From positions 1-11,602 of the forward strand of contig DBQU01000063.1 of the NCBI GenBank assembly GCA_002305765.1: a DNA stretch of 11,602 bases, read 5' to 3'. Both the position numbers and the translations under genes were made by a program. This document shows, one piece after another, positions 1-6,343 of this stretch. Positions within the stretch are counted from its first letter, which is position 1, and every line of letters starts with the position of its first letter. The notes below the pieces were generated by a model, which saw only the letters and a program-made list of their open reading frames with translations, searched no databases and was not told where the DNA came from. Source of the DNA: Deltaproteobacteria bacterium UBA1386. GTDB lineage: Bacteria > Desulfobacterota > Syntrophorhabdia > Syntrophorhabdales > Syntrophorhabdaceae.

Positions 1-29
1 CGTCATCTCTGAAAACGCCTTGTCAAGGC

Positions 30-45
30 AATATGAAAGCGCGGC
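30..45. repeat. IS left inverted repeat (downstream side of transposase)
   Basis: AATATGAAAGCGCGGC, an exact reverse complement of 1314-1329. Immediately outside it is a 5-bp hairpin, GCCTT-GTC-AAGGC (17-29), which may belong to the element tip or to the flank. Confidence 0.85.
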
Positions 46-161
46 TTTTTTCCGGGTATTGCTTCCGATCGGGTCTTTATCCCAGTCATCTCTTCGCCTT
101 CCATGAGGCATGAAAATGTCCCGGAGGTGTGTCGCAATCATTCCGCGAGCTTGGAAACGAT
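46..161 (-). ncRNA. Candidate bridge (seeker) RNA region of the IS1111-type element
   Basis: The roughly 115 nt between the transposase stop codon and the inverted repeat have no coding potential. In IS1111-group elements the guide RNA is known to be encoded downstream of the transposase, which is this position. On the minus strand the segment contains CGGAATGAT (complement of 137-145). Its complement ATCATTCCG is repeated exactly at 1330-1338, across the right junction of the element with the REP target. That is what a target-binding guide loop would look like. A small GCCT/AGGC hairpin lies further along, around 96-109. The RNA ends and fold are not established from sequence alone; position and base match are seen, function is inferred. 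Confidence 0.35.
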
Positions 162-1235
162 TCATGACGACATCGCGCTTACACCTCCCGTGGACAAGCC
201 CTTATTCAATACCGGATCCCTGTAGGGTTCCTCCTTTGTCCATACATGATAGGCGGCCTCGGCCAGGTGCCGTGCCACCGCACCGATCGCCTTGGGGTGG
301 TTCCTGCGTGCCTTGATGCGCCTGTAGAGCTGCGTGGCATGGCGTTCGGGATACCGTGCCTGGTTGAGGCAGACCGAGTGGGCCGCCTCGATGAACGCCC
401 ATTTCAGGTACCGGTTCACATCGGGCCTGAGGCGTCCGTAACGCACCTTGTCCGCGCTCTGGTGCACGCGGGCGGTGGTGCCGGCATAGGACGCAAGATG
501 CGGGGCGCTGGGGAAGCGGGCCATGTCCCCCACCTCCAGTGCGATCGCCACGGACAGGATGAACCCGATACCCGGCAGGGTCATGAGCCGGGTTATGGCG
601 GGCGTGGCCCGTGCAAGTTCCCGGATGCGTTTTTCCATCCCGAGGATCGCTTCATCGAGCGTGTCGAGCTGGCCGAGCATCACCCGCGTGACGTAGGCCG
701 TCTGCGGGGGAAGGGTGTCCACACACCTCTCCAGTTCGACCCGGGCCTTCCTCCCGAAGGCGTCGCTGAACTCACTGAGTGTAAATCCGTACTTGTTCAG
801 CGTTGCCAGGACGCGGTTCTTCAGGCGTGTCCGCTGGGCCGTGAGGACCATGCGGGTCCGTGTCATCTCCCTGAGGTCCCTCAGGTCCTTCGGGGGTATC
901 CAGACGGTGGGAAGCGTTTTGTTGCGCTGGAGCCTGTTGAGGCCGTGGACGTCGAGCTTATCCGTCTTGTTGATGAGCCCCATCATGAGTTTTGCCTTCC
1001 GGGGATGGACGAGTTGCGGTTCAAGGCCTGCCTTCTCTATCTCATCGACTATCCAGTACCAGTTGCCTGTTGCCTCCACCGCCACCGGCGTTCCTTCCCC
1101 GCATCCTGCGAGACAATCCCTGATCGCCCCACGGGAATGGTTCACCCTGAACTGCCTTGTCCTGCCTGTCTCGACATCTTCCATCTCAACCAATGTGTAG
1201 CGTTTGTGTGAATCAAATGATATAAACTGTCTCAT
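162..1235 (-). CDS. IS110-family DEDD transposase (IS1111 group)
   Basis: This 357-residue protein is the recombinase that excises and inserts the surrounding element; in this family an element-encoded bridge RNA guides it. The N-terminal RuvC-like DEDD domain shows D8 (in SFDSHK), E54 (in VEATGN), and D92 and D95 (in TDKLD), at the spacing expected for IS110 enzymes. The C-terminal Transposase_20 domain covers about residues 215-300. It has the helix-hairpin-helix-like LPGIG (219-223), the ASYAG motif and QSADK, in which S260 is the likely nucleophilic serine. The length is normal for the family. The ATG at 1235 is preceded by AGGAG about 8 nt upstream. No frameshift or stop is seen, so it is probably functional. 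The family assignment is confident; activity is inferred. Confidence 0.93.
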   Translation of the reverse strand: MRQFISFDSHKRYTLVEMEDVETGRTRQFRVNHSRGAIRDCLAGCGEGTPVAVEATGNWYWIVDEIEKAGLEPQLVHPRKAKLMMGLINKTDKLDVHGLNRLQRNKTLPTVWIPPKDLRDLREMTRTRMVLTAQRTRLKNRVLATLNKYGFTLSEFSDAFGRKARVELERCVDTLPPQTAYVTRVMLGQLDTLDEAILGMEKRIRELARATPAITRLMTLPGIGFILSVAIALEVGDMARFPSAPHLASYAGTTARVHQSADKVRYGRLRPDVNRYLKWAFIEAAHSVCLNQARYPERHATQLYRRIKARRNHPKAIGAVARHLAEAAYHVWTKEEPYRDPVLNKGLSTGGVSAMSS

Positions 1236-1267
1236 GCGCGGCTCCTTTCTTCTGGCGAAGGATCATT

Positions 1268-1309
1268 CCATCAGTCAATCTGATGGTCCCATCAGTATAC
1301 ACTGACGGG
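1268..1309. repeat. Two tandem hairpins in the transposase upstream region
   Basis: The first is CCATCAG-TCAAT-CTGATGG (1268-1286), a perfect 7-bp stem. The second, one base on, is CCCATCAGT-ATAC-ACTGACGGG (1288-1309), a 9-bp stem with one A/C mismatch. The two share the CCATCAGT arm, so they look like a duplicated motif. They lie between the right inverted repeat and the ribosome-binding site, where they could bind transposase or damp its expression. A TATACT hexamer falls inside the second hairpin on the minus strand, without a good -35 partner. Role unknown. Confidence 0.6.
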
Positions 1310-1313
1310 TGGG

Positions 1314-1329
1314 GCCGCGCTTTCATATT
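1314..1329. repeat. IS right inverted repeat (upstream side of transposase)
   Basis: GCCGCGCTTTCATATT, an exact reverse complement of 30-45. It lies one base before the REP-like palindrome, so this end of the element must be at or within a few bases of 1330. Confidence 0.85.
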
Positions 1330-1330
1330 A

Positions 1331-1407
1331 TCATTCCGGCGAAGGCCGGAATCCAGATGTTTTTCTAACCCCTCGTTTTTCCTGGATTCCGGCCTTCGCC
1401 GGAATGA
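1331..1407. repeat. REP-like intergenic palindrome, 26-bp perfect arms
   Basis: Arm 1331-1356 begins TCATTCCGGCG and ends GGAATCCAG; arm 1382-1407 is its exact reverse complement. A 25-nt T-rich loop separates them. Each arm contains the smaller palindromic core CCGGCGAAGGCCGG. This kind of CTGGATTCCGG...GGAATGACG palindrome occurs in many copies between genes in numerous proteobacterial genomes. It lies 3' of the tRNA gene and touches the right end of the IS, so it is probably the insertion target. IS110-family elements are known to favour REP sequences. Confidence 0.85.
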
Positions 1408-1454
1408 CGAAACAGCACGAATCGTCTTCAGAAATCACTTTGTCAACAGCCTGT

Positions 1455-1481
1455 CAAGCGATTCAAGCCATTCAAGCGATT
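1455..1481. repeat. Three tandem copies of a 9-bp motif
   Basis: CAAGCGATT, CAAGCCATT, CAAGCGATT in direct succession, 16 nt beyond the 3' end of the tRNA gene. Origin could be simple slippage. No function is evident. Confidence 0.7.
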
Positions 1482-1496
1482 GCAACGGTCTTTTGT

Positions 1497-1570
1497 TGGC
1501 TGGGGGACAAGGATTCGAACCTCGATAGCAAGGTCCAGAGCCTTGCGTCCTGCCGTTAGACGATCCCCCA
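1497..1570 (-). tRNA. tRNA-Gln, anticodon CUG
   Basis: All arms are present on the minus strand. The acceptor is TGGGGGA/TCCCCCA (7 bp, ending at 1501 and starting at 1570), and the D-arm is TCGTCTAACGGCAGGAC. The anticodon arm is CAAGG-CTCTGGA-CCTTG, which places CTG at 34-36. A 4-nt variable loop precedes the T-arm CGAGG-TTCGAAT-CCTTG, followed by discriminator G and an encoded CCA. The U1-A72 pair, G2-C71, G3-C70 and G73 are the known recognition elements of GlnRS, which supports the glutamine assignment. The synthetase gene itself lies about 230 nt away on the opposite strand. Confidence 0.95.
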
Positions 1571-1797
1571 GAGGGTTTGCGAAGTGGCGACCGCCTTTAA
1601 GGTCTGTCCTATACAAAGCATATCACGAGGCCTTTGTTAACGGGTGAGGGCTCGTCGGCCGGAGACTCGCCTACGACTATAACACATTGAAAAAGATGGT
1701 TGTTTGTGGTAAGAAATGGTCGGTCGTCGTTCATGCAGGACACGCGGACGGGGCCGAAATCCAATACAGGAAGCATGTAGCTCGAGGAAAACCTACT

Positions 1798-3489
1798 ATG
1801 ACAGAACAAGATGTTTCCCCGCAAAGCGATTTCATAAGAGAGATCATCGACAATGACCTCAAGGCCGGCAAACATGACGCGGTGGCCACGCGTTTTCCGC
1901 CGGAACCGAACGGTTATCTCCACATAGGGCACGCGAAATCCGTTTGTCTCAATTTCGGTATCGCCGCCCAGTACAAGGGAACGTGCAACCTGCGCATGGA
2001 CGATACGGACCCCGCTGGCGAATCCCTGGAGTTCGTGGAATCCATCCAGAACGACATCCGCTGGCTCGGCTTCGACTGGGAGGGGCGGCTCTTCTTCGCC
2101 TCCGATTACTTCGAAGCGCTCTACCGGTTCGCCGTGACCCTCATCAAAAGGGGAAAGGCTTACGTCTGCGACCTCAGAGCCGACGAAATCAGGGCCTACC
2201 GGGGTACATTAACGGAACCGGGGAAGAACAGCCCCTATCGCGACAGGTCCATCGAGGAGAACCTCGACCTCTTCGCCAGGATGAGGGCGGGGGAGTTTGA
2301 GGACGGCAGCCGCGTGCTGCGTGCGAAGATCGACATGGCATCGCCCAACGTCACCATGCGTGACCCCGTCATCTACCGGATCAAGCGCTCCGGCCACTAC
2401 CGCATAGGCGACGAGTGGACCATCTATCCCATGTACGATTTCGCCCACTGTCTCTCCGATTCCATCGAGAAGATCACCCATTCCATATGCACCCTGGAGT
2501 TCGAGAACAACAGACCCCTGTACGACTGGTTCGTGAACGAGCTCGTAGAAGGTCCGAAACCCCGCCAGATAGAGTTTGCTCGCCTCAATCTCACGTATAC
2601 CGTCCTCAGCAAGCGCAGGCTCATCGAACTCGTTGAAAGCCGCATGGTCAGCGGCTGGGATGACCCTCGCATGCCTACCGTCGCCGGGATGAGACGACGG
2701 GGATACACCCCGGAGGCGATACGGGAGTTCTGTGCGAGAATAGGCGTCGCCAAGAACGACAACCTTGTCGATATAGCTCTCCTGGAACACTGCGTCCGTG
2801 AGGATCTCAACGAGCGCGCACCGCGCGCCATGGCCGTCCTCAAACCCCTCAAGGTGATCATCGACAATTATCCCGAAGGACAGGCGGAGGACATGGAATG
2901 TGCCAATCATCCTCAAAGACCTGAAATGGGCACAAGAAAGGTGCCTTTTTCCCGGGTCCTCTACATCGAAAGGGATGATTTCATGGAGAACCCTCCGAAG
3001 AAGTACAAACGACTCGGTCCCGGACGCGAGGTGCGTCTGAGGAACTCCTACGTCATCAGGTTCGCCTCCATGGTCAAGGACGAGGAGACGGGAGCGGTCA
3101 GCGAGCTTCATTGCACTTACGATCCCGGGACGAGGAACGCACCCCCGTCCGATGGACGCAAGGTCGAGGGTGTCATCCACTGGGTTTCCGCGGCGCACGC
3201 CATACCCGCAACGGTCCGTCTCTACGACAGGCTTTTCAGGGTCCCCGACCCCGCCGGCACCGAAGGTGACTTCGCGAGTCTTCTCAACCCGGGATCCCTG
3301 GAGGTTGTCCCGGCATATGTGGAGCCGGGTCTTGCGGGAATCGTGCAGGAAAGCAGGTATCAGTTCGAAAGGATCGGCTATTTCTGTGTAGATACGAAGG
3401 ATTCGCTTCCGGAAAAACCCGTTTTCAACCGGATCGTCTCCCTGCGCGACTCGTGGGCAAAGATCGCCGCCGAGCCTGCCGGAAAATGA
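1798..3489 (+). CDS. glnS: Glutaminyl-tRNA synthetase
   Basis: A cytoplasmic class I synthetase that joins glutamine to tRNA-Gln using ATP. The 563-residue product is close to the usual length of about 555. The catalytic Rossmann domain carries PPEPNGYLHIGHAK with HIGH at 42-45, then LRMDDTDP, and the KMSKS-equivalent VLSKR at 269-273. RRRGYT follows at about residue 298. The beta-barrel anticodon-binding half follows, with NHPQRPEMG, VRLRNSYVI, DGRKVEGVIHWVSA and the closing KPVFNR...LRDSWAK; these match the E. coli enzyme closely. The ATG at 1798 is chosen because GAGG lies about 10 nt upstream and the family N-terminus begins here. The frame stays open to 1687, but that extension is not family-like. 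Its partner tRNA-Gln(CUG) is divergent next door. Bacteria with GlnRS charge tRNA-Gln directly, although some keep the GatCAB route too. Confidence 0.97.
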   Translation: MTEQDVSPQSDFIREIIDNDLKAGKHDAVATRFPPEPNGYLHIGHAKSVCLNFGIAAQYKGTCNLRMDDTDPAGESLEFVESIQNDIRWLGFDWEGRLFFASDYFEALYRFAVTLIKRGKAYVCDLRADEIRAYRGTLTEPGKNSPYRDRSIEENLDLFARMRAGEFEDGSRVLRAKIDMASPNVTMRDPVIYRIKRSGHYRIGDEWTIYPMYDFAHCLSDSIEKITHSICTLEFENNRPLYDWFVNELVEGPKPRQIEFARLNLTYTVLSKRRLIELVESRMVSGWDDPRMPTVAGMRRRGYTPEAIREFCARIGVAKNDNLVDIALLEHCVREDLNERAPRAMAVLKPLKVIIDNYPEGQAEDMECANHPQRPEMGTRKVPFSRVLYIERDDFMENPPKKYKRLGPGREVRLRNSYVIRFASMVKDEETGAVSELHCTYDPGTRNAPPSDGRKVEGVIHWVSAAHAIPATVRLYDRLFRVPDPAGTEGDFASLLNPGSLEVVPAYVEPGLAGIVQESRYQFERIGYFCVDTKDSLPEKPVFNRIVSLRDSWAKIAAEPAGK

Positions 3490-3541
3490 GCACGAAAGAA
3501 ACGCTATACAGCTGCAGTCCAACGCGAAGAAAAGGGCATGC

Positions 3542-5059
3542 ATGAACTTTAAACAGGGTTTTGACAACGAAAAATACCTTCAAGAGCAAACACGGGAGAT
3601 CCTGGAACGCGTAGAAAGGTTCGACAACAAGCTCTATCTTGAATTTGGCGGAAAGCTCCTTTACGACTACCACGCGGCCAGGGTCCTGCCGGGCTATGAT
3701 CCCAACGTCAAGATGCGCCTCCTTGCGGAACTCAAGGACAAGGCGGACCTTCTTCTGTGCATATACGCGGGCGATATAGAGCGAAAGAAGATACGGGCGG
3801 ATTTCGGCATCACCTACGATGCCGACGCCTTGAAGCTCATCGACGAGCTGCGCCACTGGGGAATAAACGTCCTCGGCGTCATCATCACCCGCTTTGACGA
3901 CCAGCCGGCCGCGGTTCATTTCAAAAACAAGCTGGAGCGACGGGGAATCAGGGTGTACACGCACCGATTCACGAGGGGGTATCCCACCGATGTGGACATG
4001 ATAGTCAGCGACGAAGGTTACGGGGCCAATGCATACATGGAATCCGACAGGCCTCTTGTGATAGTCACCGGTCCGGGACCGGGAAGCGGGAAGCTGGCAA
4101 CGTGCCTCTCCCAACTCTACCACGACCATAAACGGGGCATACGGTCGGGATACGCCAAGTTCGAGACCTTCCCCGTCTGGAATCTGCCCCTCAAGCACCC
4201 CGTCAACGTCGTCTACGAAGTGGCCACCGCAGACATCAGGGACTTTAACCTCATCGACCCCTTTCACATGGAGGCATACGGCAAGACATCCATCAATTAC
4301 AACCGCGATGTCGAGGTCTTTCCCGTACTGTACAGGATCATGGAAAAGATAACGGGAGGCGGATCGTTCTACAGGTCACCCACGGATATGGGTGTGAACA
4401 GGGTAGGCTTCGCGATCATCGATGACGAAGTTGTCAGGGAGGCATCGAAACAGGAGATCCTTCGCAGGTTCTTCCGCTATCGCTGTGAATACGCCATGGG
4501 GTTCGCCGATAAGGAGACCGTCCAGAAGGCCGAGCTTTTCATGAAGGAGTTCAAGCTCGATCCCGAACACCGCCGGGTCGTCACACCGGCCCGGCAGGCC
4601 GCCGTCGACGCGCAGGCCGCGAACAAGGGAAACGAGGGGATATTCTGCGGGGCATCCATCGAACTCAAGGACGGGACCATCATAACAGGGAACAACTCTC
4701 CCTTGATGCATGCCGCCACCAGTCTCGTCATCCATGCCATCAAGCACCTGGCGGGAATCCCCGAACAGCTGGCACTGTTACCCGAATACGTCACCGAATC
4801 AGTGCGCAACCTGAAGACGCGCATACTGAATGAAAGCTCTGTCAGTCTCGACCTCGAGGAGGCCCTTATCGTCCTGTCCGTGAGCACCATGACCAACCCG
4901 GCGGCGCAGCTCGCCCTGGAAAAGCTCAAGGATCTCCGCGAGTGCGAAGTACACATGACACACATTCCCAGCCCCGGCGACGAGGCCGGCCTGCGCCGTA
5001 TCGGAGTCAACCTGACAAGCGATCCCAGCTTCGCCACCAAGAACCTCTTTGTCACATGA
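3542..5059 (+). CDS. DUF1846 (UPF0371) family protein
   Basis: A 505-residue soluble protein matching the DUF1846/UPF0371 family in length and sequence from end to end. Recognised stretches include GFDNEKYLQEQTREILERV near the N-terminus, ITRFDDQPAA (115-124) and the glycine-rich TGPGPGSGK (176-184) followed by LATCLSQLYHD. FETFPVWNLP, INYNRDVEVFP (251-261) and a C-terminal CEVHMTHIPSPGDE come later. The GPGPGSGK stretch resembles a nucleotide-binding P-loop, but no biochemical role is established for the family, and I do not assign one. No signal peptide or membrane segment is seen. The ATG at 3542 has AAGGG 6 nt upstream; an ATG at 3538 is out of frame. It starts 52 nt after glnS with no terminator between, so co-transcription is likely. 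Confidence 0.92.
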   Translation: MNFKQGFDNEKYLQEQTREILERVERFDNKLYLEFGGKLLYDYHAARVLPGYDPNVKMRLLAELKDKADLLLCIYAGDIERKKIRADFGITYDADALKLIDELRHWGINVLGVIITRFDDQPAAVHFKNKLERRGIRVYTHRFTRGYPTDVDMIVSDEGYGANAYMESDRPLVIVTGPGPGSGKLATCLSQLYHDHKRGIRSGYAKFETFPVWNLPLKHPVNVVYEVATADIRDFNLIDPFHMEAYGKTSINYNRDVEVFPVLYRIMEKITGGGSFYRSPTDMGVNRVGFAIIDDEVVREASKQEILRRFFRYRCEYAMGFADKETVQKAELFMKEFKLDPEHRRVVTPARQAAVDAQAANKGNEGIFCGASIELKDGTIITGNNSPLMHAATSLVIHAIKHLAGIPEQLALLPEYVTESVRNLKTRILNESSVSLDLEEALIVLSVSTMTNPAAQLALEKLKDLRECEVHMTHIPSPGDEAGLRRIGVNLTSDPSFATKNLFVT

Positions 5060-5128
5060 CACGGCACCGGGACCTGACACGCCTGACCCATCCCATGTCA
5101 TAAACTCCCAAGGAAAGGAAATGCGCGC

Positions 5129-6112
5129 ATGACGAATCCCTGGAAGATACTACTTGTTGCTCTCACCATGGCGGGCGTCTTCTGCACCTGTGCCCACGGG
5201 GCCGACACACCTCGCTTCGTCTTCGCCACCCTCGAACAGGGACGGGAGATACTGACTGCCAGAGACGTCTACATCGAGCAGATGAGCCCCTTCGACCGAT
5301 CCTGCCGCATGAAAACAAACAAGGTTGTCACACGGGAGACATTCCTCGACTTCGTCTCGAACAACGTCCTGCCATGGGATCAGGCCGACAAGGAACTCCT
5401 TGGCCCCGTTCTTGCCGTGATCGAATCGAAGCTGAAAGATTTCGCCTCTTTCCTGCCGGAAGGGATCTACCTCGTAAAGACCACCGGCAACGAAGAGGGA
5501 GGCGCGGCCTATACGCGCGGCGGGGCCATCGTGATCCCCCGGGCGATGGTCGGGACCGACAGGGTCGCCCTGTGCAAGCTCTTGTCTCACGAACTCTTTC
5601 ACGTAATAACACGCCTCGACCCCCGGTTGCGCGATGAGCTCTATGAAACGATAGGGTTCACGAAGTGTCCGCCTTTCGAATTTCCGAAGACACTGAAGGA
5701 CCGCAGGATCACGAACCCCGACTCACCGCTGAACGAACACTGCATCTCCGTGAAGGTCGGCAAGCGCAGGCTTCTTGTCCTGCCGATCCTCTACTCCCGG
5801 GTCGAAGAGTACGACAGATCCCACAGCGAGCATCTCTTCGACTATCTTCAGCTCGCCTTCCTCGGGGTCGCACGGGACAACGGCCCCGGACGCAAACCGA
5901 CGCCCCTCAGGGGGGCGAAGCCGGATCTCTACGACGAATCGGAGATGAGCGGCTTCTTTGAACAGGTTGGAAGGAACACGGATTACACGATCCATCCCGA
6001 GGAAATACTGGCGGACAATTTCTCCTACCTCTTCTTCGGCGTAACGGAGCTTGAATCGCCGGAGGTGGTCAGGAAGATGGAGCGGGTCTTTGAGAAGGCA
6101 AGGTTGAAGTGA
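5129..6112 (+). CDS. Exported HExxH protein, putative periplasmic zinc metallopeptidase
   Basis: A 327-residue protein with an N-terminal Sec signal peptide: basic K6, hydrophobic ILLVALTMAGVF, and likely cleavage after AHG or AHGA (residues 24-25). The mature part contains SHELFH (153-158), the HExxH zinc site, preceded by a hydrophobic helix. EEILADNFSYLF (291-302) is a good candidate for the downstream glutamate ligand and its helix, as in gluzincin-type peptidases. TNPDSP (195-200) lies between. Four cysteines in the mature chain could form disulphides in an oxidising compartment. C19 and C21 lie within the signal region but do not form a lipobox. The start has AAGGAAAGG about 10 nt upstream; ATG 5121 gives only a three-codon reading frame. 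It follows the DUF1846 gene by 69 nt. Substrate is unknown. The zinc site is seen; peptidase activity is inferred. Confidence 0.75.
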   Translation: MTNPWKILLVALTMAGVFCTCAHGADTPRFVFATLEQGREILTARDVYIEQMSPFDRSCRMKTNKVVTRETFLDFVSNNVLPWDQADKELLGPVLAVIESKLKDFASFLPEGIYLVKTTGNEEGGAAYTRGGAIVIPRAMVGTDRVALCKLLSHELFHVITRLDPRLRDELYETIGFTKCPPFEFPKTLKDRRITNPDSPLNEHCISVKVGKRRLLVLPILYSRVEEYDRSHSEHLFDYLQLAFLGVARDNGPGRKPTPLRGAKPDLYDESEMSGFFEQVGRNTDYTIHPEEILADNFSYLFFGVTELESPEVVRKMERVFEKARLK

Positions 6113-6222
6113 CAACGGTTTGCGGAATCTGTCCTGCCTGCATGCCTTCGCGCTCTGTGCCCTGTTCATGGCCGCTGGCATCGCCCCGGCGGCAACGGGC
6201 ATAATAAGGTCATCGCGAGCGG

Positions 6223-6250
6223 CGGGACTCCGAATGAGTAATGAGTCCCG
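6223..6250. repeat. 8-bp inverted repeat
   Basis: CGGGACTC (6223-6230) and GAGTCCCG (6243-6250) around a 12-nt loop, just before the terminator hairpin. It has no T-tract, so it is not a terminator by itself. Confidence 0.5.
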
Positions 6251-6260
6251 AAAGACAGGC

Positions 6261-6290
6261 AAAGGGGCTGACCATTCGGTCAGCCCCTTT
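6261..6290. terminator. Bidirectional hairpin terminator
   Basis: A perfect 13-bp stem, AAAGGGGCTGACC, with a 4-nt ATTC loop. The arms end in AAA on the left and TTT on the right, so both strands give a GC-rich stem ending in T. It would end transcription from the glnS-DUF1846-metallopeptidase group and also from the tRNA-Gln gene whose 3' remnant lies 6 nt away on the other strand. Confidence 0.65.
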
Positions 6291-6295
6291 CGATC

Positions 6296-6343
6296 TGGCT
6301 GGGAGACAAGGATTTGAACCTTGATTCACGGAGTCAGAGTCCT
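6296..6343 (-). pseudogene. 3' fragment of a tRNA-Gln gene; integrative-element attachment site
   Basis: On the minus strand this contains GGA-CTCTGAC-TCC of an anticodon arm (CTG at the anticodon position), a 4-nt variable loop, a perfect T-arm CAAGG-TTCAAAT-CCTTG, TCTCCCA of the acceptor, discriminator G and CCA. The 5' half is missing: beyond the anticodon stem the sequence becomes AAAAAGG and AT-rich DNA with no D-arm or TGGGAGA acceptor strand. The break at the anticodon stem, next to a tyrosine recombinase gene, is the standard pattern of an att site made by integration into a tRNA. The intact copy should lie at the other end of the element. It differs from the tRNA at 1497-1570 at many positions, so it is not a duplicate of that gene. 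Confidence 0.8.

Larger units (their letters stand above)
30..1329 (-). mobile_element. IS110-family insertion sequence, IS1111-type, with 16-bp inverted repeats
   Basis: The element is bounded by a perfect 16-bp inverted repeat: AATATGAAAGCGCGGC at 30-45 and its reverse complement at 1314-1329. Between them lies a single intact transposase on the minus strand, leaving about 115 nt of non-coding DNA after the gene and about 80 nt before it. Classical IS110-group elements lack obvious inverted repeats, whereas the IS1111 group has short subterminal ones, so this is assigned to IS1111. The true tips may lie slightly outside the repeats. The right side joins directly to a REP-like palindrome that begins with TCAT at 1331, and TCAT also occurs at 3-6, so the left tip could be near position 3. 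The element looks recently active because gene and repeats are undamaged. Confidence 0.85.
6120..6317 (+). pseudogene. Possible remnant of a secreted-protein gene (signal-peptide-like start)
   Basis: A TTG codon 7 nt after the metallopeptidase stop opens a frame whose first 27 residues look like a signal peptide: MRN, a hydrophobic run LHAFALCALFMAAGIAPA and an APAA cleavage site. The rest turns into unlikely sequence that reads through the terminator hairpin and into the tRNA fragment, so it cannot be a real mature protein. One reading is that a neighbouring gene lost its body. The other is that the hydrophobic run is chance. No good ribosome-binding site is seen. Low confidence either way. 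Confidence 0.2.

Noticed and set aside
246..1211. A long open frame on the plus strand opposite the transposase
   Set aside because: It lies wholly antisense to a well-supported transposase, has no recognisable protein features, and is explained by G+C-rich codon structure.
1455..1481. CRISPR-like repeats
   Set aside because: Three contiguous 9-bp units without spacers; no cas genes are present in the window.
1678..1683. TATAAC as a glnS -10 box
   Set aside because: No acceptable -35 hexamer lies 16-18 nt upstream, so the promoter cannot be supported.
1687..1797. In-frame N-terminal extension of glnS to ATG 1687
   Set aside because: The extra 37 residues do not resemble GlnRS, whereas ATG 1798 has a ribosome-binding site and the family N-terminus.
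2209..3567. A long minus-strand frame opposite glnS
   Set aside because: It is antisense to a full-length conserved synthetase, has no plausible start context, and matches no family.
3425..4267. A minus-strand frame across the glnS and DUF1846 junction
   Set aside because: It overlaps two confident genes antisense, and its composition is not protein-like.
5121..5132. Three-codon reading frame overlapping the metallopeptidase start as a leader peptide
   Set aside because: Its ATG is only 2-3 nt from the ribosome-binding site; the spacing fits the ATG at 5129 instead.
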